Origin: Eupeodes corollae
Lineage: Eukaryota > Arthropoda > Insecta > Diptera > Syrphidae
Direction: 5' to 3'
Length of the DNA stretch: 64,000 nt
Assembly: GCF_945859685.1 (NCBI RefSeq)
Contig: NC_079149.1
Span: 64,560,991-64,624,990 of the forward strand
Shown here in pieces: positions 1 through 10,139 of this stretch. Under the pieces are notes generated by a model. That model had not been told where the DNA came from. It was given only the letters and a program-made list of their open reading frames with translations, and searched no databases. Position numbers and translations under genes: made by a program. How positions within the stretch are numbered: the stretch's first letter is position 1; the number at the start of each line of letters is the position of its first letter.

Positions 1-480
1 GTAGTGTGAAAAGCAAGCCCATATCATAATTTTTCCTCCACCTTGCTTCACTGTTTTAGATTGCTGCATTTTAGGGTCTTGTCACATATTCCCAACTACC
101 CCTGGACCCAAACAGGACGACTTTGCTTTCATCGCTCCACGGAACATTCCTCCATTTCTCTTTTGCCTTATCTCTATGCGCTTTAACAAACTCTATTCTC
201 TTTGCCACATGTCTTTTCGGCACGAAATGGACTTTGGGATGGTAACTTCGCTTAAAAAAGACGTCTTCGTATTGTGACAGCGTTAAAAGACCATTAAAGT
301 CCATTTTTTATTTTCCTAGAGCCTATGAAAGGGTTCTGTTTTGCTAACTGAACAATTTTTTGTCACTTCTTTCAGTAGTCATCCTTTTTGGGCCTCGCGT
401 TTACGGTTTATTTTGCCATTTTAAGGCGTTACTGACCATTTTTCAAACGCAGTTTTCTAATAAGTTTTCGAATTTCATCG
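1..480 (-). mobile_element. Tc1-like transposase remnant, cut by the left window edge
   Basis: The minus strand reads as a decayed Tc1-family DDE transposase. From about 480 downwards I see the helix-turn-helix tail (a KW..KP.TRG.KR..T.RSDK pattern), then an open stretch at 304-71 with FVPKRHVAKR, the first catalytic aspartate in the WSDESKV block, and FGSRGSWEYV.RP. After a frameshift the conserved VKQGGGKIMIWACFSHY block runs off the window at base 1. Stops and frame changes show that it is dead. The second Asp and the Glu of the triad would lie to the left of the window. No terminal repeat was seen within the window. Confidence 0.75.
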
Positions 481-867
481 ATGCAGTATCTTAACTGTCC
501 CTTTATTTATTTTTGAGCCAATGTTTATTAATTATTTGTATGCTTATATGTTACAAATACTTAACACTTTAAATAGTAAAATATTTACTTGCCGAAAAAT
601 AAAACAAAATGAATTTTTAACCTTCTTAATTATAAAATGAAAAGCACTGCTATTTTTATGAACACTCTATATCCAGAGTGTTTGAAATAATGTGTGTTCA
701 CCGCGAAAAGTAGAGTATAACTTGAAGCTAAAAGTCTCTAATATGAAAACGAAAGACCGTTAGATGCAAGTAATATATTAATAATTTTTGTAAGAATTTC
801 CGTTATTTGAATAATTGAAAATCTAATAAAATGTGACCAGTACTGCTATTTTTATGAACATAACTGT
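481..867. other. AT-rich spacer
   Basis: No gene is visible. A 19-base direct repeat (actgctatttttatgaaca) occurs at 646-664 and again at 842-860. It could be a trace of an old insertion, but nothing else supports that. Confidence 0.4.
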
Positions 868-1392
868 AGGTCGTTCGCTCAACCAATCATGGTTTCTGTA
901 ATTTTGAGAAACATCTGGAAACACCTTCTGAATAAATGCGTCTCTTGATTGCGTTAACTGACAAAAACTTTGTTAATGCCGCCAGTCAACATTTCTATAG
1001 AAAATTTGCCATTACCAATGTTAATGAGCTATTTAGATAATGTTTCCAGATTGGTCATTTTGCAACTCGACACGCATATTCTTTCTTAAATGAAGCACTT
1101 TGACATGTTTCTACAAATTGGAGGACTTAAGACATGCATTGATTTCATCAGCTGGCGTTGATCATGGAATCACTGGAAATGTTTGACAAAAATCTCCTAC
1201 TAATAAAATCATTGCACCACCAAATATGATATTATTGCATCGTAGATCTTTTAAGGTTCTGTCTAAAGCCTCCAAAGATTTTTTATGTGCCATCTTACAT
1301 TCATCCCACGCAATCAATTTAGATTGCTGCAAAACCTTTGCCATTGCAGAGTTCTTCAAAATGTTGCAGGTTGGAGTTTCATTGCTTTGCAT
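868..1392 (-). mobile_element. Helitron helicase (PIF1-like) fragment, decayed
   Basis: The open part at 1392-1162 contains WDECKMAHKKSLEALDRTLKDLR followed by FGGAMILLVGDFCQTFPVIP. This is the Walker B and motif III region of the PIF1-type helicase carried by Rep/Hel Helitrons. Beyond a frame break the same domain continues with a TPADEINACLKSSNL block, an LRKNMRV block and, near 870, FPDVSQNYRNHDWLSER. These are consecutive landmarks of insect Helitron proteins. Several stops and frameshifts are present. Neither the replication-initiator domain nor a Helitron terminus was found, so this is an internal fragment. Confidence 0.75.
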
Positions 1393-1399
1393 ATTTAAT

Positions 1400-2780
1400 G
1401 GAAATTTTAGTGCTGAATGAGTTCGAAATGGTTCGACTAAGTTTCAGTTAGAAATCATTTGTATGGGAAAAAGAAAAGGGCTTTTTGTATGGTTTTTCGG
1501 CAATTGTTGGAATTTTTCTCGCATCCATCCTTGAACTTCAACGAACATTTAAAAAAAAGAATTGGCCAAATTGGTCCAGGCGTTGTTGAGTTATGCGGTA
1601 ACTAACACATTTTGAGATTCATTTTTATATATAAGAAGATAATTTTATTGGATTGTCTTTATGAAGAGAATGGATCAAAATCAAAGTTTTGCAGTTCTAA
1701 GATTTAAATTTACTCCCTACAATTTGTTCAAGTTATGATCTGAACAAACTTTAGCATAGGTAAAATTAACCTAAAATTATTTGAATACCAATTTTACTTG
1801 GAATTCTTATTAATCACAAGAAATTTCGAAGTGGCTAGGTATGGTTTTTGCACACTCAAATATAAATCTGCTTTTTAAACGCATCTAAAATTATTGCGTA
1901 TCACTATTCTAAAGTTAGACAAGTTTTTTTTTGAAATAAGTTTGGGGTTGTTCGCGAAAAAAGAAATTATTGAATAAAGTTGGTTTTAACTTGAATAAAG
2001 TTAGTTTCTTCCTAACATTTATTTATAATTTGTCACGTCGAAATAAAAGAAAACGTTGTTTATGTAAATATTCTTCACAGTAGGGGATCAACTTAATTAA
2101 TATTTCATATTTTTTTTAACAGCTATTACGTTAGTAAAAGAAATACAGGTATTGCTTCCAGTTGCGAAATATATAACAATTAATTTGTGTTGTGAAATGA
2201 AAAACAACATTTCAATTGATTACACATGCACTTGAAACCATTTCTTAAGGATGAGTGGGTGGCACTTTACCTCGAAAAGTTAAACGATAAAACAAGTTTC
2301 CAACAGACCTTATACGACCCCAAAAGTCTAAGTAAATATGATTATTTTCCACCGCCCATTACATTTTGTAGCAGATATTAATTCAGTTCTTTGCTAAAAC
2401 GATATCTTTCTAATGAATATACCCAACTGACTTTCAAAAAAGCTCGGCCCTTTTCTCTTTTATTCATCACTTCAAACTTCACTAGTAAATATATAGTAAA
2501 ATATTTTGACATACTAGGAGAAATACATTTCTGGAAAACCTAAGAATGTCTAACATTACTTTAAAACTTTGTTTATACTCAATCCATTAAAGTGTACTTC
2601 CCAATTTCGTTGAAAGTTGTCAGCATTTTCCAATCAGAATACAGATTCAAGATAAGATGCCCATCTTTTAAGTAAGAGAAAGTGACAACTAACAACCTTT
2701 TTCAACGACTTTTGATAAAATAAACAAAAGTATTTCCTTAAAAAAGAATTACACCAACTTGTGTTTTGATTTTTTTTTGT
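1400..2780. other. Intergenic, AT-rich, nothing recognised
   Basis: No open reading frame of note, no convincing repeat and no RNA gene seen between the Helitron fragment and the 3' end of RpL19. Confidence 0.4.
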
Positions 2781-2784
2781 TAAT

Positions 2785-2790
2785 TTTATT
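2785..2790 (-). terminator. RpL19 polyadenylation signal
   Basis: AATAAA on the minus strand, about 35 bases past the RpL19 stop codon and just before an A/T-rich run. Position and sequence fit the poly(A) signal of a short ribosomal-protein 3' UTR. Confidence 0.6.
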
Positions 2791-2824
2791 AAAAAGGAAT
2801 TAGATACAAACCAAACTAGGAAAA

Positions 2825-3630
2825 CTACTTCTTGCTTGGACCGGTGGTCGCTGCCAAAGCTGCAACTTCATCTTCCTTAGCTTGAATAAGCACAAGTTCC
2901 TGCTTCTTGTTAGCAATGCGCTCCTCTCGCCGTCTGCGTGCTTCACGCACTTTCTGTCTGCGGGCCTCAGCTTGGTCTGCCAACATTTTGCTGCGTTGCT
3001 TCTCGGCCTTCTTCTTATGGATGTATTCCATAAGGACACGCTTGTTCTTGAAGACATTACCTTTGCACTTCATGTACAAATCATGGTACAAGTGCCGGTC
3101 AATTTTTTTGTTGTCACGGTACTTCTTCAGCAATCGACGCAAAACTCGCATCCTCTGCATCCACAGGTATTTTGTTGGCATACGGGCGTTTGCTGTACCC
3201 TTGCGTTTACCAAATCCACAATGACGTCCCTTGCGCCTGGCTTCGGTGTTCTTGCGGACACGGTAACGGGAGTGAACTACTACTGGTTTTTTGATGATCA
3301 AACCATCCTTGATCAATTTACGGATATTTTGACCTGTAATTAATGAAATGATTGTATAGTTTGAACTTTTCACATTAATTCAAATTACTAATTAATAACT
3401 TACGTGAGTTTGTGTTTGCAATCTCATTGATTTCATTAGGATCCAACCAAACCTTCTTCTTGCCACATCGCATTACCGAGGCTGCAAGCCTCTTTTGAAG
3501 TTTAAGCGAACTAAAAAATTAACAAAAATATAATAATAAGTAAATGTCACATTAAAAATATATAAATAAACACTGGATATAAGGTTTTTTAGGGAATTTT
3601 TAATATTATTTATGCGGAACCGTACCTCAT
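2825..3630 (-). CDS. RpL19: Ribosomal protein L19 (eL19), three exons
   Basis: Large-subunit ribosomal protein. Coding exons are 3630-3626 (ATG plus two bases), 3510-3404 and 3333-2825. They join to a 206-residue protein starting MSSLKLQKRLAASVM, close to the roughly 200 residues usual in insects. Diagnostic stretches are CGKKKVWLDPNEINEIANTNS, RQNIRKLIKDGLI, GFGKRKGTANARMPTKYLW and a long basic helix ending in KEDEVAALAATTGPSKK. Introns of 70 and 115 bases have GT-AG borders. The start was chosen because only this ATG, directly before a GT donor, gives the conserved N-terminus; the ORF opening at 3697 lies upstream of the likely transcription start. Neither intron shows an obvious snoRNA. 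Very confident. Confidence 0.97.
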
Positions 3631-3657
3631 GGTGTTCACTCTTACTCGCAGTTTCTT

Positions 3658-3663
3658 GAAAAG
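3658..3663 (-). promoter_or_regulatory. Candidate 5' TOP transcription start of RpL19
   Basis: The minus strand carries CTTTTC about 30 bases upstream of the RpL19 ATG. Ribosomal-protein genes of animals typically start transcription at a C within such a pyrimidine tract, which makes the mRNA subject to growth-dependent translational control. The short 5' UTR this implies is normal for the class. Inferred from position only. Confidence 0.45.
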
Positions 3664-3699
3664 ACAGAATATTTGAGAGGGCGGAAGTAGGAGCCATTT

Positions 3700-4058
3700 T
3701 CGAAATTTATAACTTCGAATTGGGTGTGTTCAACGGGATAAATGAGAATCGACTTCATCCAGCGAGAAGAAATCTTCACTCAGACGCACTGAACTTACAC
3801 CCCGCTTTCACATGGTATTCCAATCAACATCAACAAGTAGAGTAGAATTAAAAACATTGCTTGCGGCTTTATTGATAGGCAGGTTGCTTACTTATTATTT
3901 TTGTTCCAATTCATTCAGTTTATTGACAAAAATCAAACACTTTCAGCTAGGTTCAAGAAATAGAGTAAAACCAAATCGGATAAAACTGACTTAAGGTTCT
4001 ATATTTCTATCGATTTTATAATTTCGAATGCTTTTTAAATCAGTTTATTAAGTAATAA
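3700..4058. other. RpL19 upstream region
   Basis: Non-coding in both directions as far as I can read. It presumably holds the RpL19 promoter. No TATA box stands out, as is usual for ribosomal-protein genes. Confidence 0.4.
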
Positions 4059-5315
4059 GCTTTTCACACCAAGTGCAAAACCCGGTTTTAGGGTAATTAT
4101 CAGTTTTGGCCGAAAACATACATCGAAAATTCAAGTTTTGCCATACATTTTTGGTAAGCAACAAGTTTTATATAAAACCTCTCGAAAACTAGTAGCAATT
4201 CAAAGTTGAACTAAACAAACAAAACTTTCGAAACAATCAGCGCTCAAATTATTGTAAACAAAACAGTTGATGGGATGGCTGCTGTCTAAACAAATATTTC
4301 ACTCGTCGCCACAAATATGTTCGACGCTTTCGTTTACAATCTGGAGAAAGACTTTCCGGTAACTCCGTTCAATCCGATAAGTTCATTTGTGAAGGAGAAT
4401 AAGTATGAAAGTACATTTTTGGTGAAGGTTAAAGGCCCAACTATAATAGACATAAGCTAGCATATGCGCGCACAAGTAAACGTGCGAATTCAAAGAATCT
4501 CAATACGAGTGAACATAATGGAGTCTAGCTCCGTTTCGTTCAATTTTTCTCAGTTTCGTCAACTTAAGCACACTTAAGCCAGAGCGATTACAGTCGCTCG
4601 CCGCATAAGTAAAATCTGACATGTAGATACGTGAGCAAAATTACATTATGGCTATGCAGTAATTATGCAGATATGCGAGCAAAATTGCATTATGGCTATC
4701 CGCAGTAATTTCACAAACTTAATTGAATTTTCGTTGGGTTTTTGACATAAGTAAAAAATCAAAGGGGTAGTCATGGAGAAATTGCAGGCCATCATAACAG
4801 CTTCAGTGATCTCTCTGGATGAGGGTGATTTTGGAAGATTTAGAAGAATTTAAAAAAAAACTGAATCATGAGAGAATACATACCAAACAGAACAACTTCA
4901 CTGTGAAAAAATTAAGTACTTGGATATTTTCATTTTATGCGCATCCGAGACGGTGGATGGTGATATACTGGGAGTTTTTTGTTCGTATCGAAACGTTTGT
5001 AAAACCACTCAATGACGGGATCCCATTCGTTCTTTTGGAGCGCGTATAGATCTTTGCCTAAACTCAACTTGATAAGTACCTTCATAAGGCTAAAGTTTTT
5101 ATCTTGCATTTTCAGATCCTTTAGTTCATTGCAGAGTATATCGAAAGTTCTGCTGCTCATTCTGAAATGTTTTTCTATTCAATACAAAATTTGACAGTCA
5201 GTGGTAAATAAATTTAAATGTCAAATGAAAACGTGTAAATATTCGGTGTAGATGATTTTCGGGTTTTCGAAAACTTGTTGCCGAAAACCCGGTTATTGGT
5301 TTAATGTGAAAAGGC
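4059..5315. mobile_element. TIR element of about 1.26 kb carrying host-gene-like fragments
   Basis: The two ends are inverted copies. The left begins gcttttcacaccaag and continues into aacccggtttt...ggccgaaaac. The right, read on the other strand, begins gccttttcacattaaa and continues aaccgggttttcggcaac. Similarity persists for about 40 bases. No transposase is recognisable inside. The interior contains a short open stretch at 4319-4405 (MFDAFVYNLEKDFPVTPF...) that ends at a GT-like donor, a 40-base direct repeat around 4630-4720 (gcaaaattRcattatggctat), and an ATP12-like fragment on the minus strand. A non-autonomous DNA transposon with captured sequence is the best reading. No convincing target-site duplication was found. 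Confidence 0.55.
4930..5160 (-). pseudogene. ATP12/ATPAF2-like gene fragment inside the TIR element
   Basis: The reading frame contains LYALQKNEWDPVIEWFYKRF, matching the highly conserved LQxNEWDPxIEW core of the mitochondrial F1-ATPase assembly factor ATP12 (ATPAF2). This protein binds the F1 alpha subunit during complex V assembly. Only this core is recognisable. The upstream residues (from MSSRTFDILCNELK) do not look like ATP12, and the frame stops shortly after PPSRMRIK, so the rest of the domain is missing. It lies within the TIR element and points inward from its right end. It is probably a captured, non-functional exon fragment. An alternative is a diverged transposon protein with chance similarity. 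Confidence 0.5.
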
Positions 5316-5329
5316 TATAAAAGTATAAA

Positions 5330-6450
5330 ATACATAAACGTAAGTCAATAAACAATGCTTTGTAAGCCATAATTTGTGTAGTATATATGTAGATATAAGA
5401 TTAGCTGAAAAAGACTGGCGTTGCTATCGACCTTAGCACAGCTGAAATGTCTTGGAATGTGTTTCGGTAAAATATTTTTGAGCTCAAAATATTACATACA
5501 TTTAGCGTGGTGAAATATCGTTTTAAATGTTTTTCTATTTCTTCAAAAACAAATTAAAAGCTGTAACTTCCCACCAATCAAGTCTATTACATTAAATGTA
5601 TTCACACAACGATTTAAAATAAAGGATAAGTTTACCGATTGATCTATTACACATGTACTGCTAGAAAAATTTTATAGTAATAGATAATCTCAGTTTCTTT
5701 AAAAATAAAGATTATTAAGGCAAAGAAACAAGCGATGGTGTTTATAATATTTTGCTACCAAACGTATAAAAGGGCAATCATAGCTTAAGTGGTCGAATCT
5801 ATTTTTTCTATGGGAATATAAATCAACTAGCAGTCTAATATATACTGGAGGTTATTCATAGAGAGTTACTAAAGTCGTGATTTCTTCAAATTGGATGTTT
5901 AATATAAAAATAATATTAAAAAATGTGACAAAACGATATCATTCCAAAAAAATTCTTGTCGCTTTATTCAAATAAATTGAACTATGTTTTTTATATTTTT
6001 GTTTTTCTTGGCAGATCACCAAATAACTTTTCAGCTTTTCAATTCACAAACAAAAATCAAATATGACATTTCGCTGTAATAATAACAACTTATACACAGC
6101 AATTGCTATGTTTATAATTAAACCAGAGATTAAGCCCTAAACTAAGATTTAAATTTTTAGATTTTAGGCTTTATAAATAGCCGTAACTCTGGACTTGATT
6201 AATAAACACTTTGCAAGAGTTAAGCGAATATCTATAAATAAGCCCCATTTGTAAACTAACCATGCGTGGAACAACTTCTGTTTCGTAAAGAAAATGTATT
6301 AAAATTGTAAAAAATTAAATAGTTATTAAATAAAAGTGTATTTTAGAACTAATTTTTTATCATTTCATTTTTTTAGTGGAAGCGAAATGTAGAATCCAGT
6401 TGTATAGTTTCAACTACATAAGGTTTTTGTTAAAGCTCAGAACAGAGAAA
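5330..6450. other. AT-rich spacer, nothing recognised
   Basis: No credible ORF, RNA gene or repeat family member seen. Confidence 0.35.
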
Positions 6451-6904
6451 TAAAGCACTATTCACATGAGCACGACCAACGACCAACGAATGAACGAATA
6501 TTCGTCGATTTTGACGTTTCTTTCACATGAGAGTTTTTTTAATTCGTCGCGAATAAAGCCACAGCCGAACACCATTCACCACCGAAACCAAAACAAGAAC
6601 GATTTTTAAGGTTAAGTTTGCGCGATTATTTTATTCGTTGCGGGTGTGGATGATGTGGAACGCGAATAAAGTTTGACAGTTCGTATCAACTATAATTTTT
6701 TCCGCGACGAATAAATTTGTTTTCTTAAATTTATTAATATATTATATTGAAAAGTAAAAGTATGTATCGTAAATCAAATAGAAACTATATTGCCATCGTT
6801 TTGTTACGAATTTGTGTGGAAATATGTCCTCAAACGTATATAAACTCACATTTTGTAATTCATTCGTCGTTCGTTAGTCGCGCTCATGTGAATACTACTT
6901 AAAC
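6451..6904. mobile_element. MITE, family ending in TTCACATGAGC, copy 1
   Basis: Both ends carry the inverted motif attcacatgagcRcgac (left at 6459-6475, right at 6879-6895 on the opposite strand), flanked outward by AAGYA. The interior has no coding capacity and contains several cgacgaat/attcgtcg motifs near the ends. A second copy in the opposite orientation occurs at about 47,421-47,844, with matching interior landmarks such as the tcgcgacgaataaa block and the aacaaatttattcg block. The two copies establish a mobile family. It lies about 640 bases upstream of the Adk2 start codon. Confidence 0.75.
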
Positions 6905-7544
6905 TGTCAAAAATATCTGTTTTTCTGTTTTTGCTCAGAGATATCAGATCGCTCTATTTCTGTATCTTTTTTTTAATCAGGTCTAGCTCAGGGCATCCTC
7001 TATAAGCTCTGATTTAATTGACTAAGCAAATGGTGCATCAAAATATCATGCATGAAATTAAATAAAAAAGTTCTAGAATTTTTGACAATTATTACATTTC
7101 AATTGGATTTCACAAATTTTCGCATTTGAAAATTAAAGTTTATTTAATCAAATTTCTAATAGGGTACATACCGACAAATTAGCTTGTATTTATGTACGCG
7201 AGATATACTGAAAGAAAAAAAAACCTATACAAATGTTGACAGTTAATTTCTGCTGAGATAAATATAAGTACGTAGTGCTATCGGGGTGCAACAGGAAATC
7301 GGGCATGAAGACTACACGCACACATAGAAACACACTCAGCTGTCAGATGATATCAGTGATGCCGTATCTGCTTTATCATGTGAATAAGTTTATAATTGGA
7401 CTCTGGACGGGCTCATTTACTTTCTGATTAAAGTAATTTCATATCATATAAAATTATATATCTTAACTTAACCTATTCGTTTCGTACGTAGGAAAGGTTT
7501 GCTTTTGCTTTTGCTTTCGCTGGCGCAACAAAAAAAATTGAGTA
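6905..7544. other. Adk2 upstream region
   Basis: Non-coding. It should contain the Adk2 promoter and 5' UTR. The last 50 bases before the ATG include a tgcttttgctttcgctgg pyrimidine-rich stretch. No TATA box or named factor site could be assigned with confidence. Confidence 0.35.
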
Positions 7545-8499
7545 ATGGCTCCTGGATTATCAATACCGCTCAATCGCTATGAACCTGAAAATGTAGGCAT
7601 TAAAGCTGTCCTAATTGGACCTCCAGGATCTGGCAAGGGAACTCAGGTATGTACCTCAATTATCTTATTCCTCCACGTCCATATTAAACTATACTTTATT
7701 GTTGTATAACTAATTGAATTGTGTCCACGATTCAATTTTATTTAGGCTCCACTGCTGAAAGAGAAGTTCTGTGTATGTCACTTATCAACTGGAGACATGC
7801 TCAGGGCTGAGATCACCTCAGGCTCAAAGCTAGGAGCTGATCTCAAGAAAGTCATGGACCAAGGCAAACTAGTTTCCGACGAGTTAGTTGTGGATTTGAT
7901 AGATAACAACCTCGACAAACCAGAATGCAAAAATGGTTTCCTTCTCGACGGTTTTCCACGTACAGCGATACAGGCTAAGAAGGTATATATTTTTGTGTTA
8001 TTAAATTCCTTGGCTGGATTGTGTTGAGTGCATTTTTCGTGCAGCTTGACGAGTTGCTGGAGAAGAGGAAAACTGAATTGGATGCTGTTGTTGAATTTGC
8101 CATCGATGATAGCTTGCTCGTGAGGAGAATTACTGGACGTCTTATTCACACATCAAGTGGACGATCCTACCATGAAGAATTCCATCCACCTAAAGTTCCA
8201 ATGCGTGACGATGTAAGTATACGATTCGATGAATATGATTTTTTGGAAAAAAAATTACAACAATTCTTCTTTAACAAAAATAGGTTACAGGGGAACCTCT
8301 CATCAAGAGGACAGACGACAACGTAGAGGCTTTGAAAAAAAGACTCGAGTCATATCACAAGCAGACTAAGGTACTGATTGATTATTACGCCCAGAAGGGC
8401 TTACATTTCAGAGTAGATGCTGCCAAGCAGGCCAGTGATGTGTTTGCCAACATTGATAATATATTTCAACGCCAACGCAGCAAACGCGCTGTTTCGTGA
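7545..8499 (+). CDS. Adk2: Adenylate kinase 2 (AK2 type), four exons
   Basis: Converts AMP + ATP to 2 ADP and keeps adenine nucleotides balanced; AK2 enzymes act in the mitochondrial intermembrane space and cytosol. Exons 7545-7646, 7746-7982, 8045-8212 and 8284-8499 join to 240 residues, the length normal for the family, with three short GT-AG introns all in phase 0. Visible motifs: P-loop GPPGSGKGTQ at residues 25-34, the AMP-binding STGDMLR at 48-54, DGFPRT at 102-107, RRITGRLIH at 140-148 opening a long LID domain, and the LID exit TGEPLIKRTDDN at 171-182. The tail is RSKRAVS. The long LID separates AK2 from the short-LID AK1. No frameshift or missing catalytic residue. Confidence 0.96.
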
Positions 8500-8523
8500 T
8501 TGCTTTTTAAGACCTTAACATGT

Positions 8524-8529
8524 ATTAAA
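8524..8529 (+). terminator. Candidate Adk2 polyadenylation signal
   Basis: ATTAAA, a common variant signal, occurs 25 bases after the Adk2 stop codon. No second candidate is close by. Confidence 0.4.
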
Positions 8530-8795
8530 GAAGAAAAATTATAGTAAATTGTTTTGGTTTTGATATATCTTTCTGTCTGTTGTGTTGTAAAGCTCATAGT
8601 CTGATATTTATTGGAATGTCAATCATCTTTGAAGAGAAGAAGTCTTCAATCGCGAAGTAGGCATTACTATCCTTAATTGTATATTTTCGGGACATATTAC
8701 TTTCTTCTTCTATAAATTTTCATTTGAGTTTGTATGATAAGAACGAAAGCTGCAATTCCCTAATGACAATGTTTATAAGTATAAAAAGATATTTT

Positions 8796-8870
8796 ATGAA
8801 GGGTAGCAGATCCAAAGCTGATAAACCACCGGCTTCCCCAAATCACCGAAATCAAGCTTTATTGAGCGAG
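8796..8870 (+). CDS. Possible first coding exon of an unknown gene
   Basis: Twenty-five codons from an ATG, beginning MKGSRSKADKPPASPNHRNQ, end exactly at a GT splice donor (GAG|GTTAGT). The base composition is richer in GC than its surroundings and the residues look like a real polar N-terminus. I found no matching acceptor exon downstream and do not recognise the sequence. It could equally be a chance ORF in the region 3' of Adk2. Confidence 0.25.
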
Positions 8871-9473
8871 GTTAGTATTAAGATGGGAACCCTAAACATT
8901 ACTTTTCATTGTTACTTCCTCTGCCCTTCTGTCTGTTATTATTATTTATGTTGTATGTTCTGATAGCCTAAGTCACTAGGTTGGAGTATCTTTAAGCTTA
9001 ACATTTATGAAAATCTAATGCAATGTTATTTCTTATGGCATTTTAGTCAACTTTTTGCACGATTCTTATCAGACAGTACCTAAAGGTATTTCAATTTATT
9101 TTTGCATGAATGTACATGTAACTGAAGCATTTGGATGAAGAAGGGCGTAAATGACATTTCGAGATAAAAGGACTTAAAGTTTTTTGTTGAGAACTTTTCG
9201 TATTCCAATCTAAATAAATTTGAATAAACTAATAAAACATTACATTAGCTTGGTATATTAAAAAAAAAAACAACATTTTTCAGGAAAAGGGCACTTAAAT
9301 CTTTCTTGCACAAAAAGCTTATAAGTATTTTGAATTTTTAAGAATACAAAAAGAGGTTAAGTAACAAAATTCATTGTTTTTTTTTCTTTTTATTTTGAAA
9401 AGTTGTTTTCTGTTCGCATGGTTCCGATAAAGCTTTTCCATATGTTCTTTTGGTTATGAACATTATTTGTTCC
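8871..9473. other. AT-rich spacer
   Basis: Nothing recognised on either strand. Confidence 0.35.
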
Positions 9474-10136
9474 TTAAATTTTTATATTTTTTCCACAGAA
9501 AGCTGCTTTATCTTTTTTTCTCTGACGTAAAAGTCTTGGTTTTTGTCTGGAACTATTGGGATGTTTTTTGCTATAACAGCTTGATTGCATTTTCCTCGTG
9601 GCATTGTTTATAAAAATAGGAGTCATATTGACGCTATCACGGAAATTGATTTTTTCATTCGGTATGTTTTTTGAAACATTTTTAACGTTTAATTTTGCTG
9701 GAAGATTTTCTAATGATCGTAAGTGGTTCTCCATGTCAATTACAACGGTATTTTTTTTGCTGGCACTTTTAATTATATGTCGGTATTGCTCAGCAGTGTA
9801 AATGGTTTCGTTTTTTCTATTCTTCCAAAATCCCTTCCACTGTCAAAATAAGTATGACCAACTTCAGGAAATATGTGGTCAATCAGATCAAAATATTCCG
9901 TCGTATTGACACAATAAAAAGAAGTTTTTGTTTTGTGCAGATCAAGAATCGGGCCATGCAATAAAATGTTTCCTCTTTTTGGCAATTTCACATTCTTGGA
10001 AGAATGTATAGAGTGCACTTATTACCTCTGTGCTTCCTCTGTCTGCAACATCTTCGGTCCAGGTTAACATATACGACAATTCCACATCGGAAGTAATGAC
10101 ATGTTTTTCTAGATTATAAAACCACATCTGCCTCAA
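9474..10136 (-). pseudogene. Decayed transposon-type gene (GQNKN / GHT..DRDFG.IE family)
   Basis: Three overlapping minus-strand frames line up as one ancestral protein. In order they give MWFYNL...YMLTWTEDVADRGSTEVISAL, then WPDS followed by a stop and SAQNKNFFLLCQYD, then GHTYFDSGRDFGRIEK, then IYTAEQYRH and a basic tail with NFRDS. The pattern SDSC.GQNKN...GHT...D.DFG.IE occurs in multi-copy, transposase-like proteins of arthropods. I cannot name the superfamily with certainty. The stop inside the cysteine position of that motif and at least two frameshifts show inactivation. No terminal repeats were located. Confidence 0.5.
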
Positions 10137-10139
10137 GTA

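Noticed and set aside
2882..3343. Plus-strand ORF of 153 codons over RpL19
   Set aside because: It is the antisense shadow of the RpL19 coding exon.
3473..3697. Minus-strand ORF beginning MAPTSALSNILSF upstream of and overlapping RpL19 exons
   Set aside because: Its ATG lies upstream of the likely TOP transcription start and the frame runs into intron 1. The true RpL19 start is the ATG at 3630.
8588..8696. Minus-strand 34-codon ORF beginning MSRKYTIKDSN in the Adk2 3' region
   Set aside because: It is short, AT-rich and without resemblance to a known protein; too likely by chance to list as a gene.
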